Shown piece by piece: positions 1 to 8,430 of a stretch of 64,000 nt of DNA; the first letter of the stretch is position 1; each line of letters starts with the position of its first letter. A model generated the notes under the pieces. It did no database searches, had not been told where the DNA came from, and saw only the letters and a program-made list of their open reading frames with translations. Both the position numbers and the translations under genes were made by a program. Origin of the DNA: Polychytrium aggregatum. Its lineage: Eukaryota > Chytridiomycota > Chytridiomycetes > Polychytriales. The stretch lies in NCBI RefSeq assembly GCF_025602895.1, contig NW_026516221.1:62001-126000 (forward strand). Direction: 5' to 3'.

Positions 1-2677
1 CGACGGTGCGCTTCATTCCAGGCCAGTATGCGACTTTGGCCAGTCGGTCGTATGTCTTCTCGACTCCAAAGTGTCCAGCGAGGGGCGAGTCGTGGACCTC
101 TTGGAGCAACTTGGTCTTCAACGACGGAATGTCCGGCACACAGACACGGCTGTCCTTCTTCAGGAGGAGCAGGCCATCACGCACTGTGTACTCGGATGAT
201 TCGTCGTCCTTGGGGAGCTTAGACACCTTTCGGAACAGTTCTCCGAACTGTTTGTCGTTGGCGATGTTGTCTCGGACAACATCCAGCATCGTGTTGTCGA
301 CACTGACAGTCGACTCGTACAGTGACGCCAATTGGTAGTCGGGGCGTCGGGACAGTGCGTCAGGCACCACATTGAGTTTGCCTTTCTGGTATACAACCTC
401 GTAGTTGTACTCGGCGAGGAACTCCATCCATCGCGCTTGGCGTCGGCTCAGGTTCTTCTTGGTGTCGAGGTAACGCAGTGACTGGTGGTCCGTCACAATC
501 TTGAAGGGCTTGGCGGTACCGTGGAGGTACACTCGGAACTTCTGCAGCGCGTAGATGATCGCAAGCTGCTCCTTCTCGTGCACGGGATAGTTGATCTCGT
601 GTTGGGACAGTTTGCGCGACTCGAAGGCAACGGGCCTTCCCTCCTGCATCAAAACAGCTCCCACCGCAAAGTCGGAGGCGTCGGTGTGCACGGAGACATC
701 CGTGTTCGGGTCGAACACAGCGAGGACAGGAGCGTTCGTCAAGGCGTGCTTGAGGGTCTCGAACGCTTGGCGTTGTGGGTGGTCCCACACGAAGGGGCAC
801 TCTTTGCGGAGTAGGTCTGTGAGTGGACCGGCAGTGCGCGCCAGATCGGGGATGAATCGGCGGTAGTAGTTGACGAGACCGAGAAACGACTGCACGTCAG
901 AGACGCATGCGAGCGGCGGCCACTCGACCACAGACTTGACCTTGGCGGGGTCGACTTCGATTCCTCTTCCTGAGACAACGTGTCCCAGGAACGGGACTTG
1001 ATTCTTGAAGAACTCACACTTGGACAGTTTGGCATACAACTTGTGCTCGCGTAGCTTGGCCAGCACGCGGGCGACATGACCTTCATGGGTCGCTTCATCC
1101 TTGCTGTACACAAGGATATCATCCAGGTACACGATGACAGAGTTGTCGAGCTCTTGGCGGAACACATCGTTCATCAGCTGCATGAACGTGGCAGGTGCGT
1201 TCGTCAATCCGAACGGCAGCACTAGGAACTCGTACAGTCCGTAGCGAGTCCTGAAGGCGGTCTTGTGGACATCATCCTCGTGGATGCGGATCTGATGGTA
1301 GCCTGAGCGGAGGTCTATCTTGCTAAAGACCTTTGCTCCACTCAGACGATCCATCAACTCGTCGATCCTGGGCAACGGGTAGGTGTTCTTGATGGTCTGT
1401 TTGTTTAGTGCGCGATAGTCGACGCACATCCTGAGATCACCTTCTTTCTTCTTGACAAAGAGCACTGGTGCACCATACGGTGACTGGCTCGGGCGGATGA
1501 ACCCATGGGCGAGGAGGTCATCCAACTGGCGCTTGAGTTCGTCCATCTCCGTCAGCGACAGTTGGTACGTCGGTCTTGACGGAGGCGACGAGCCTGGTTC
1601 GATGTCGATGCGATGATCGACGGTGCGTTGGGGTGGCAGGCATTGTGGCAACTGGTCGGGGAATACGTCCTTGTACTCGTCGAGCAGCTTGGTCACCACA
1701 GGCGGGGGACCGGGACCGGCTTGGTCGGTGTCGTCGACCTCACGCACGACACAGAGGAACGACGTGTCCTTCTTGATCAGCCTCTTGAATTGCATGGCTG
1801 AGAGGAGAGGTGGCATGTTGGGTGAGGCCATGCCCTGCAGGACAATGTCAGGGCCAACACGGACAGTGCGGCCTTTCCAGTCGACGACTGGAGTCGGCTC
1901 GGCACGAGCAAGCCAGCTCATGCCGAGGATGGCATCGAACTTGGTGTCGATCACTTGGAACAACAGGACAGGATGGTACTTGGGATGGAGGGCCACTCGC
2001 AGGACCACTTGGTGTGTGCACTGCTGCACACGATCGTCTGCAAGCGCCACACTCATCGGCGACTTCTTCTTGGTTGCATGTATGTTGAGCTCCTGGAGCA
2101 AGCGTCTGCTGACAAAGTTGCAGCTTGCTCCAGAGTCCACCATCATTCGGACGGTGTGACCTTGGACGGTGGCAGGGAGGTACAGCAGGGACTCTTCATG
2201 GTCCTCCTGCACAGCCTCCTGCACCATGACTTGACTTGGGGGAACGGGCGACACTTGGTCTTGGTTGGCTTCATCACGGCCACTCGGACATTTTGGATAG
2301 GGTTCGGCCATTGCGGGGGCCTGCGGCGTCAGCACGCCATTGCACACGACGTCCACGGCTTGCGGACACATGTCGGAAGCATCCGACACACACGACTTGA
2401 CAGGGGTGAGGGCACAGGCGGTCCTGTCCCTCAAGGGTTCTTGATTTTCTTTTTTGTTTTGGTTTTCAATTTTGGTTTTCTCTTCACGTTCGTGGAGAGG
2501 CAGGCGGCTTGCGCCACCATGCACCTCTCGCACGACGCACAACACTTGGTTTGTTTCTCCTTCGGGGGAGGGGGCGAGGTGAACTTCCTCTGGAGACGCG
2601 TGGACTGCATTGAGCAATCCACGGCGTTGGTCTCCTACTAGGGCTCCAGAGCCACCTAGTAGGGTCGGCCGTTTCCC
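1..2677 (-). CDS. pol: Ty3/gypsy retrotransposon Pol polyprotein (partial, runs off the left edge)
   Basis: The minus-strand frame whose codons have low coordinate 2 mod 3 shows no stop from the gag overlap to position 1. In order I read an aspartic protease with a DSGA motif (about 2127-2141), reverse transcriptase with the YLDD catalytic box (about 1120), RNase H (motifs TDAS and ATYAL-like, about 600-700), and the start of the integrase zinc-binding region with paired His near the window edge. It has no ATG of its own near the start. It lies -1 relative to gag and is probably made as a Gag-Pol fusion by frameshifting at 2671-2677. Absence of stops over about 880 codons suggests a young, possibly active copy. 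The integrase core, any chromodomain and the 3' LTR lie outside the window. Domain identity is certain; lineage within Ty3/gypsy is inferred. Confidence 0.93.
2634..2677 (-). promoter_or_regulatory. Predicted -1 programmed ribosomal frameshift signal between gag and pol
   Basis: On the minus strand the heptamer GGGAAAC (2677-2671) lies in the zero frame as G-GGA-AAC, the X-XXY-YYZ form used for -1 slippage. Seven nucleotides later a stem-loop begins. CCTACTAG (2663-2656) pairs perfectly with CTAGTAGG (2641-2634), and inside it GGCTC pairs with GAGCC (2653-2649 with 2646-2642). The gag stop is in the stem. Slipping one base back enters the pol frame, which is open on both sides. All of this is read from sequence; use in the cell is inferred. 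Confidence 0.85.
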
Positions 2678-3477
2678 GACTTCATGGGGCACTCCTTGGC
2701 CTGGTGTCCCGGTCGGTGACAGAAGAAGCAGGAACCATGGCGGAGGTCCTCCTGCTTCTGTCTGTCCTTGGGGGAGACAGTGGCAGCTTGCTGGAACCGG
2801 GAGCGGGGAGGGCCACGAGCCTCCATGGCGTTGACGTCAACGTCCATGGGCTCAGGCATGGGTCTTGCGGGCGGGGCCGGGCGAGGCGGACGGGCTGGGA
2901 CGTGATGAGACCGATGGCCGCCTGCCAGCTGCGGGTAGAACTGGCGGCCATGGTACTGGACGTTGTCGAGGTTCTCGGCAACGTCCATCATCACGTCCAG
3001 GGACTTGCGGGCATCAGGGTTGCTGGCGATGTACTCTCTGATCTTGGGCTTGAGGCCCTTCTGGAAGAGGTACATCGCATCAGCAGAGCCCAGCTCCTCA
3101 ATCTGGGAGGAGAGGTCTTCAAACTCCTCGATGTAGCGGGTCACAGAACCACGCTGCACGAGAGAGTATAGCTTGTCACGGGCAATGAGTTCAGCATTGG
3201 GGCTGCCGAAGCGGCGACGGAGGCGGTCCTTGAAGTCGTCAAACACACCTTCGCTCTGCTCGTCGAACCCTTGGCGGCGGTACCAACGGTACGCCTGGTC
3301 CTTTAAGCAGAGCTTGGCGGCGACGATGTGGTGGGTGGGGGCGACTTGGGCAGCATCGAGGTAGTCCTCGAGTTGCTGCAGCCAGTCCTCCACCGAGGAG
3401 GAGCGGCTCTTCCCAGTAAACACTGGGGCACGGAAGGTCTTGAGGAAGGCTTCCGGAAGTGGGCGGGGGTTGCTCAT
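2656..3477 (-). CDS. gag: Ty3/gypsy Gag protein
   Basis: 273-residue ORF with ATG at 3477. The middle carries the retrotransposon Gag pattern (WLQQLEDYL near the start, then AYRWYRRQG, then FGSP and [12 protein letters not shown]). A proline-rich linker follows, then one CCHC zinc knuckle ([14 protein letters not shown]) near the C terminus, which binds the element's RNA. Length and order match Gag of Ty3/gypsy elements. The stop (TAG, 2656-2658) sits inside a predicted stem-loop and 15 nt after a slippery heptamer, so some ribosomes should enter pol. The start is the first ATG after the primer-binding site region. No damage is visible. Confidence 0.95.
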   Translation of the reverse strand: MSNPRPLPEAFLKTFRAPVFTGKSRSSSVEDWLQQLEDYLDAAQVAPTHHIVAAKLCLKDQAYRWYRRQGFDEQSEGVFDDFKDRLRRRFGSPNAELIARDKLYSLVQRGSVTRYIEEFEDLSSQIEELGSADAMYLFQKGLKPKIREYIASNPDARKSLDVMMDVAENLDNVQYHGRQFYPQLAGGHRSHHVPARPPRPAPPARPMPEPMDVDVNAMEARGPPRSRFQQAATVSPKDRQKQEDLRHGSCFFCHRPGHQAKECPMKSGNGRPY

Positions 3478-3581
3478 GGCAGGGGCAGGCTCCAGGGACA
3501 GAGAGGAGAGTCGGTCGGCAAGAGAGGCGGGATCCAGCTTGAGGATCTAGAAAGAGGACAAACAGGACGAAAACAAGACGA

Positions 3582-3599
3582 GGATTTCCGATGCTACCA
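3582..3599 (-). other. Primer-binding site for initiator Met tRNA
   Basis: Immediately inside the LTR, element orientation, is TGGTAGCATCGGAAATCC. Its reverse complement ends GATGCTACCA, a tRNA 3' end whose position 72 is U. An A1-U72 pair is the hallmark of eukaryotic initiator tRNA-Met, the usual primer of Ty3/gypsy elements. The tRNA gene itself is not in the window, so the match is inferred. Confidence 0.7.
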
Positions 3600-3908
3600 T
3601 GTAACGTCCACTACTGGGACGTTGGGGCAAGACGGGGAGGGAGGGGGTACAAGACAAGACAGGACGGGGCAGAACAGGGCGGTGCTAGGCTACTCTAGCG
3701 GACGGGTGAGCTCGGGGAGCACTTACGTTTATTCACGATAAAACCGAACTCCAGACAAACGGGGGGAACGGGGGCAACCCGCAGGTATACCCTGCGGTGG
3801 CCTGCCTGCGGTGCGTGAAAACGCAAAGCGCAGCACAGGTCACGACCCACTGCGCCGCGCAGTACGCGCAGTACGCGCAGCACAGCGTCGGAGATACCAT
3901 CTCCTACA
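3600..3908 (-). repeat. 5' LTR of the gag-pol element
   Basis: The inner edge is fixed by the primer-binding site: in element orientation the LTR ends ...GGACGTTACA at 3600. The outer edge is placed at TGTAGGAGATGG (3908; 3910 also possible because of a CACA repeat), giving TG...CA ends and about 309 bp. An AATAAA polyadenylation signal lies in element orientation at 3733-3728, and the U3 part holds a short repeat of CGCGCAGTA (about 3858-3885). The partner LTR is beyond position 1. Confidence 0.75.
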
Positions 3909-3910
3909 CA

Positions 3911-4182
3911 AGATCATCGGGTGGAGGCAAGCATGGGCGTGGGAAGAATTAAGTAGCTAGTTTCATATTGCCTTTAATTACTCGAATCTGATCACAGATA
4001 TGGCGTAGAGTTTGGCGGGAATCCGGAGACAGCATAGACTAGAAACACTATAAATAGAGGGATAGCCAAGCAGACGATACACCACCTCCAGTGAATAATC
4101 TCTTTATTCTTCTTAATACAAGATCATCACTCTTCAGTACCTTGCCCCGTCGCAGTCTCGACCTTGCTCCCGGTTCCTAACA
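3911..4182 (+). repeat. LTR-like fragment with TATA box, plus orientation
   Basis: A TATAAATAG box (4049-4057), a tract with AATAAT/TTTATT (about 4093-4108) and an end at ...CCTAACA (4182) resemble the U3-R-U5 layout of the LTRs at 6305-6698 and 7185-7494; the last also ends ...CTAACA. No coding sequence follows, so this is a solo or orphaned LTR. Its left edge is unclear and may be cut by the minus-strand LTR ending at 3908. Confidence 0.5.
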
Positions 4183-5600
4183 CTCCCAGTAACCCCGACC
4201 AGTTCTCACGCCCACCTACCCTGCCCAGTCCGGCCCTCTTCCTGTTTCTCACAATGAGTCATCGGTGGGGGGACACATGACCGGCAGCCGAATTGCAGCC
4301 AATCGCAGCAAGGCGCGTGCACAAACAAACCGGCGCGTGCGAAGAAGACAAAGGAAGCGGAGCAGCGCGGGAAAACGGAAGTGCAGAATGGGCGGAAATG
4401 ACAGACAAAGGGCGGAAAATCGGAGGGGAATTGCAAAGCTACACACAAACAAACAGAGGGGCAAAAGAACAACCAAGTGTGCAGTCAAAGTGGAGAACAG
4501 GCATGAGCTATCCCTAACAGAAAGGGGAACAAGGAAGGTGATAATCGTTTGTATTGTTGATAATTCACTGGTCCTCTCCTCCAGGGGCTACTCCCTTGGG
4601 GTTCTTTTCTCATCTTTCGTTATCATTTAATATCCTGCGTGTGGCACAGTAATGATCATAATGTGGCGCAAACAACGAGGGAGGGGGGGGGCTGTCAGGA
4701 CCGAGGTCTTCGGGCATGGCAGATCAGAGGAAAAAGATATATTCAAAAATAAGATCTGGGTTCGAAGTTCGCAAGTGCCCCCCTCCTCTCGGATAGAACT
4801 CGTCGTTCTTCTTAAGGGAGACCCCCGGGTCCGTCAGCATCGAGCGGTCAGAGGGGCAACATCTCTCGTGGGTGCTCTGAGGGTCAGCGAGAGAGGCTTA
4901 ACACGCAGCGAGAGTGGATTGCCACAGCATCTGGTGCGTGTGGCAATCTTGGCGTCAACGTGGGGTCGTCGTGCGCCAATCAAACGGGAAGAGTGCGCGC
5001 GTGCATTCACGGGCGCATGATCTGCGATGTGGAGGTGGAAGTGGCAGGGTCGTGACAGTGGCTGTGTCCTCCATTGTGGCGAATCAAGGTTGATACGCGG
5101 TCAACATGTCTCCAAACCGCGCACCCCCAAACCCGATTCCTCACAGGAATGAGGTCCCATATGATATCCCCAACCAATCAACGGCCATGGATATCACTGA
5201 GCAGTTACCTTGACGATTTTAATGACGATTTGGAGTGGTTATGATTGGAATTGGTGACGTCAGTTGCAATTGAGCACAATTTGTATGAAGTTCAAAAACC
5301 AAATTATACGATATTCTGAAATAAATTCACCTCAAATACGTCAATTTATGATACAATATTGAGTATCACAACTGTTTCGAGTGTCCCGTGAAGTTGGATA
5401 CTTCAAATTGCCGCAATTACCATCATCTGACTGAAATTCAAACCGTACATTTGACTACTAAGATGCACAATGCTTAAGGAGGGGAGATGATGTTGTCACG
5501 TAATAAAATCCTGTCAGATATGCTGTTCGCCCGTGGAGATCATATCTCCAAAGTTTGGAGTCATTCCAATCACAGGAATACCGGTAAATGCAAATGAAGT
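4183..5600. other. Non-coding stretch, degenerate, AT-rich from about 5100
   Basis: No recognisable gene. From about 5100 the base composition drops sharply to AT-rich (many ATT/AAT runs), unlike the GC-rich host genes. The frames are short and show no family signature. It is probably decayed transposon sequence. Confidence 0.5.
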
Positions 5601-5627
5601 GAACCAAGAAGGTCAAAATTCGCAGGG

Positions 5628-5828
5628 TCAAAAAAGTGTTCCAATGCATGGACTGGACTCGAACTCTGGTATTTTAGCCATTTATGGGAATTGTGTCACC
5701 ATACCTCACCAGTATACGCACATGACGTCAGGTGACTTGCTTGCAAAGTTTAAGGTGATTCTGAGGAATTCTGAGGGAGATACTGTTGTTTCTGTTCGGA
5801 CTATCAAAACATTGGAACACTTTTTTGA
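5628..5828. mobile_element. MITE-like segment bounded by 19-bp perfect inverted repeats
   Basis: TCAAAAAAGTGTTCCAATG at 5628-5646 is repeated exactly as its reverse complement at 5810-5828, enclosing about 160 bp of AT-rich DNA without a coding signature. I found no convincing target-site duplication beside the repeats. The right copy lies only about 15 bp before the first recognisable integrase sequence, so it may mark the break in the neighbouring retroelement. A non-autonomous DNA transposon is one reading; a hairpin-forming remnant is another. Confidence 0.45.
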
Positions 5829-5840
5829 GCTACTGTAGGA

Positions 5841-6307
5841 TCGACCACCCCTTCTCGGTGGGTCAAAAGGTGTGGCTACTGAAGAAAAACATAAGGACCC
5901 GCCGCCCTAATTCAAAGTTGGATAATGTTCGCCTCGGCCCATACACGATCATGGAACAGATTAACCCAGTCACCTTTAAGCTGGACCTCCCTGCATCCAT
6001 GCAGATTCACCCGACCTTCCACGTTAGCCTGCTTGAAGTCTACTGTGAAAACGAAATTCCGGGTCCCACCCCTCCTCCACCCCCTCCCGTCGAAATTGAC
6101 GGTGAGGAGGAATTCGAAGTCGAAGGGATCCTGGACGCGAAACACTTTGGAAGAACACTCAAGTTTTTGGTCAAGTGGAAGGGATACCCAGAGTCAGACA
6201 ACTCGTGGGAACCCGAGACAAACCTCTCAAACTGTCAAAGACATCTCAACGCATTCAAACGAAAATACCCCGAAAAGGTGGCCGGCGAACCTAGAAGAGG
6301 GAGATGA
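5841..6307 (+). pseudogene. Chromovirus integrase C-terminus plus chromodomain, truncated
   Basis: The frame opens abruptly with HPFSVGQKVWLLKKN, the C-terminal integrase module (GPY/F type: LGPYTI, then HPTFHVSLL). After a proline run comes a chromodomain: EVEGILDAK, then FLVKWKGYPESDNSWEP. This domain directs chromovirus integration toward marked chromatin. Everything upstream (gag, protease, RT, integrase core) is missing, so this is a 5'-truncated copy; the junction is close to 5840. The stop TGA (6305-6307) overlaps the first bases of the LTR, preceded by the polypurine tract AGAAGAGGGAGA. Confidence 0.88.
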
Positions 6308-6698
6308 TATTACGAATGCCTCCTCGCTCGACTATCTCGTCACTGCACTCCGCTGTCGTCTCTCCTCCACCTTCGCAAGTCAGCTTTTGTTCTAGTTGGA
6401 CGGCTGGCCAATGTCGGGCAAACCGAGCACTGCCTTGGCCAGCCGGACCACAACATCTCGGCCCGCCACCCCTTCTCACACAGGGGCTCTACCAATTATT
6501 ACCCCTCGCCCCATTCTAGTCTTCCAGGGTCGAGGTTCTTTGTTTTGATCGCAGGGGTTCCACCTCTGCCAGCTACATAGCTCTGCTCCAGCGCTGGAAG
6601 AGGAGGAGCACCAAGTGAATAATCACTGAATAAAGATTATCACTCTCTTCGTTTAAGCCCTCGCTCCCTGATCCTAGTCCCAGCCCCAGTTCTTGACA
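6305..6698 (+). repeat. 3' LTR of truncated chromovirus B
   Basis: Starts TGATATTACG right after a polypurine tract and ends ...TTCTTGACA, giving TG...CA ends and about 394 bp. AGTGAATAATC and AATAAA (about 6614-6640) mark the R/polyadenylation region. Confidence 0.7.
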
Positions 6699-6738
6699 CC
6701 ATCAAAGATCATGATGCCGTACCATCGTCCATTTTCGG

Positions 6739-7133
6739 TTGTCGAGAAAATTGAATCAACTTGATACAAGCTGGACCTCCCGGCGGCAATCAAGTTCTCA
6801 CCCGAGTTCCCGGCCGCCGCACTTGTCCCTTACCGACAACCTTTCCCCAACCAACAGGTCTTCGACAATCCAGCTGCGGATGACCAAGACGAGTCCGAAG
6901 TCGAAATCCTCCTCGCCCACAAGATCAACAAGAGACACAAGAAGCCAACCCGACGACATCAATTCCTCATCAAGTGGCAAGGTTACGATCCCAGCTGGAA
7001 CTCGTGGGAACCACTTGAGCTCCTGCTTGATAATGCACTCGAAAGCGTCGTGGAGTACTCCGAGTTTCACCCGAATCTTCCAGAGGGTGAGACACTGGCG
7101 ACGGCTCTCCAAGAACACCAAGCCAGTCAGTAA
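6739..7133 (+). pseudogene. Second chromovirus chromodomain fragment (element C)
   Basis: A frame running to TAA at 7131-7133 reads through FPAAALVPYRQPF, then EVEILLAHKINKRHKK, then FLIKWQGYDPSWNSWEPLE, a clear chromodomain of Ty3/gypsy type with its conserved tryptophans. Integrase-tail words (YKLDLP-like) just upstream lie in other frames, so it is frameshifted as well as 5'-truncated. It differs clearly in sequence from the chromodomain at 6090-6300, so the two are different families. Confidence 0.8.
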
Positions 7134-7184
7134 AATCGTGCCAACGTCGACCTCAGCACGGCTTTCTTGGGGGGGGTGAGGGAG

Positions 7185-7494
7185 TGCCCACTTGTGAACA
7201 TGACGCGAGAGACCACTCGCGTCATGCCTGCAACATGTCCACCATCGCGCCATTAATTATATCACTTCCCACGCTCCGACACACTCCTCGACCAGAGTCC
7301 GACCCGTCCGTTTCTTCCCGGTCCAAAACATAAATGACTCTCGGCCCGAACTCCAGGACGAGAGGGGGGGGGAACTTTTGACGGGGATCTTCGACCTATG
7401 TTTGAACGTTGAATAAATCTCCTGCATCCTCTCTCTCTGGCTTCTCTGTCATGGTTCCTGGCAATTTCCGCTTTGTCCGCTTTGGACTCTAACA
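7185..7494 (+). repeat. 3' LTR of truncated chromovirus C
   Basis: Follows a purine tract (GGGGGGGGTGAGGGAG, ending at 7184), starts TGCCCACTTG and ends ...CTCTAACA, about 310 bp. It holds AATAAA at about 7411 and a perfect 10-bp palindrome, ATGACGCGAG (7200-7209) with CTCGCGTCAT (7216-7225), in its U3. Confidence 0.65.
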
Positions 7495-8430
7495 CTCGGC
7501 CGCTCTTGGTTAGTGTCCAGGTCGAGGTAGCCTTGAGTGTGCACACTTGCGTTGAAGTTCCCTCGAGGTTTCGGCCTGGTCGCGAGGAGATCCAGTCGGA
7601 TCCGTGAGTGTCCAAGTATCGATACTGCGACCGGATGATTGAATGGAGTCGCTCGGGTTCAATCTCTCCTTTCGAGACAGGCGGTTATTGTGGTTTATCG
7701 TATTCATTTGATTTATGCATATGCTTGTCATTCCCATTCACTTTGCATTCGTCCATGTGCATGGAGGATGCCAGTGGTTGAAGTTGAGTGGTTCTTGCTG
7801 CGACCCCGAAAATGGCGGCCAGTTGTAGCTCGCTGCAGCGGCTCGTGAGAGCCACACATCCCAGCCCAACCCTGCTTATATTCGGATTTCCCAAGTATAT
7901 GACTTCTCTGTGCTTGGGAATCCCCAGTTACCTCAGCTGCTACAAATCCTCCCTCCGTCCCATGGTATGGCTCCAACAGCATCCCGGACCACATGGACCC
8001 AAGACTTTTCCCGCCGCGCAACAGCACCCACCAGGCTGTTGTCGTGTTCATCCACGAAGCTCACTGTATCCACCAGGCTCATTATCATGGTCGGGAAGCG
8101 ATGTGATGTTCTACTCTTGACTTTCCACTATGGAAGCGCTATCGACAGTACGAAGGCGTCATGAGGCAGCCGGAAGGATCTTGGCGATGATCCACAGAGA
8201 GGACCCGACAAGGGGTGAAACTGGACAACAAGTACTGTTCGATCCGAAGACATTGGTTGGCCAAAGCAATCCCGAGGATACCCTTCTTTGACCGCTTTTT
8301 CTGTCGGGTGAAACAGCAGCCACTTGGGCAAAGATCGGGAGTGAAAGCGATAATTTCCCCCGTCCTCTGCGGTTCGTTCGTTACGCTTGTTTTCACCAGC
8401 AACTGGCCTCATCGCGTGCCCTATTTCACC
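7495..8430. other. Intergenic stretch before the kinase gene
   Basis: No gene recognised. Several short open frames exist on both strands, but none has a family signature or a clear splice pattern. The last bases, CACC before ATG at 8431, make a good translation start context for the next gene. Confidence 0.5.

Noticed and set aside
1955-2641. 228-codon plus-strand frame antisense to pol
   Set aside because: Lies opposite the protease and linker of pol, which has clear motifs; shadow frame.
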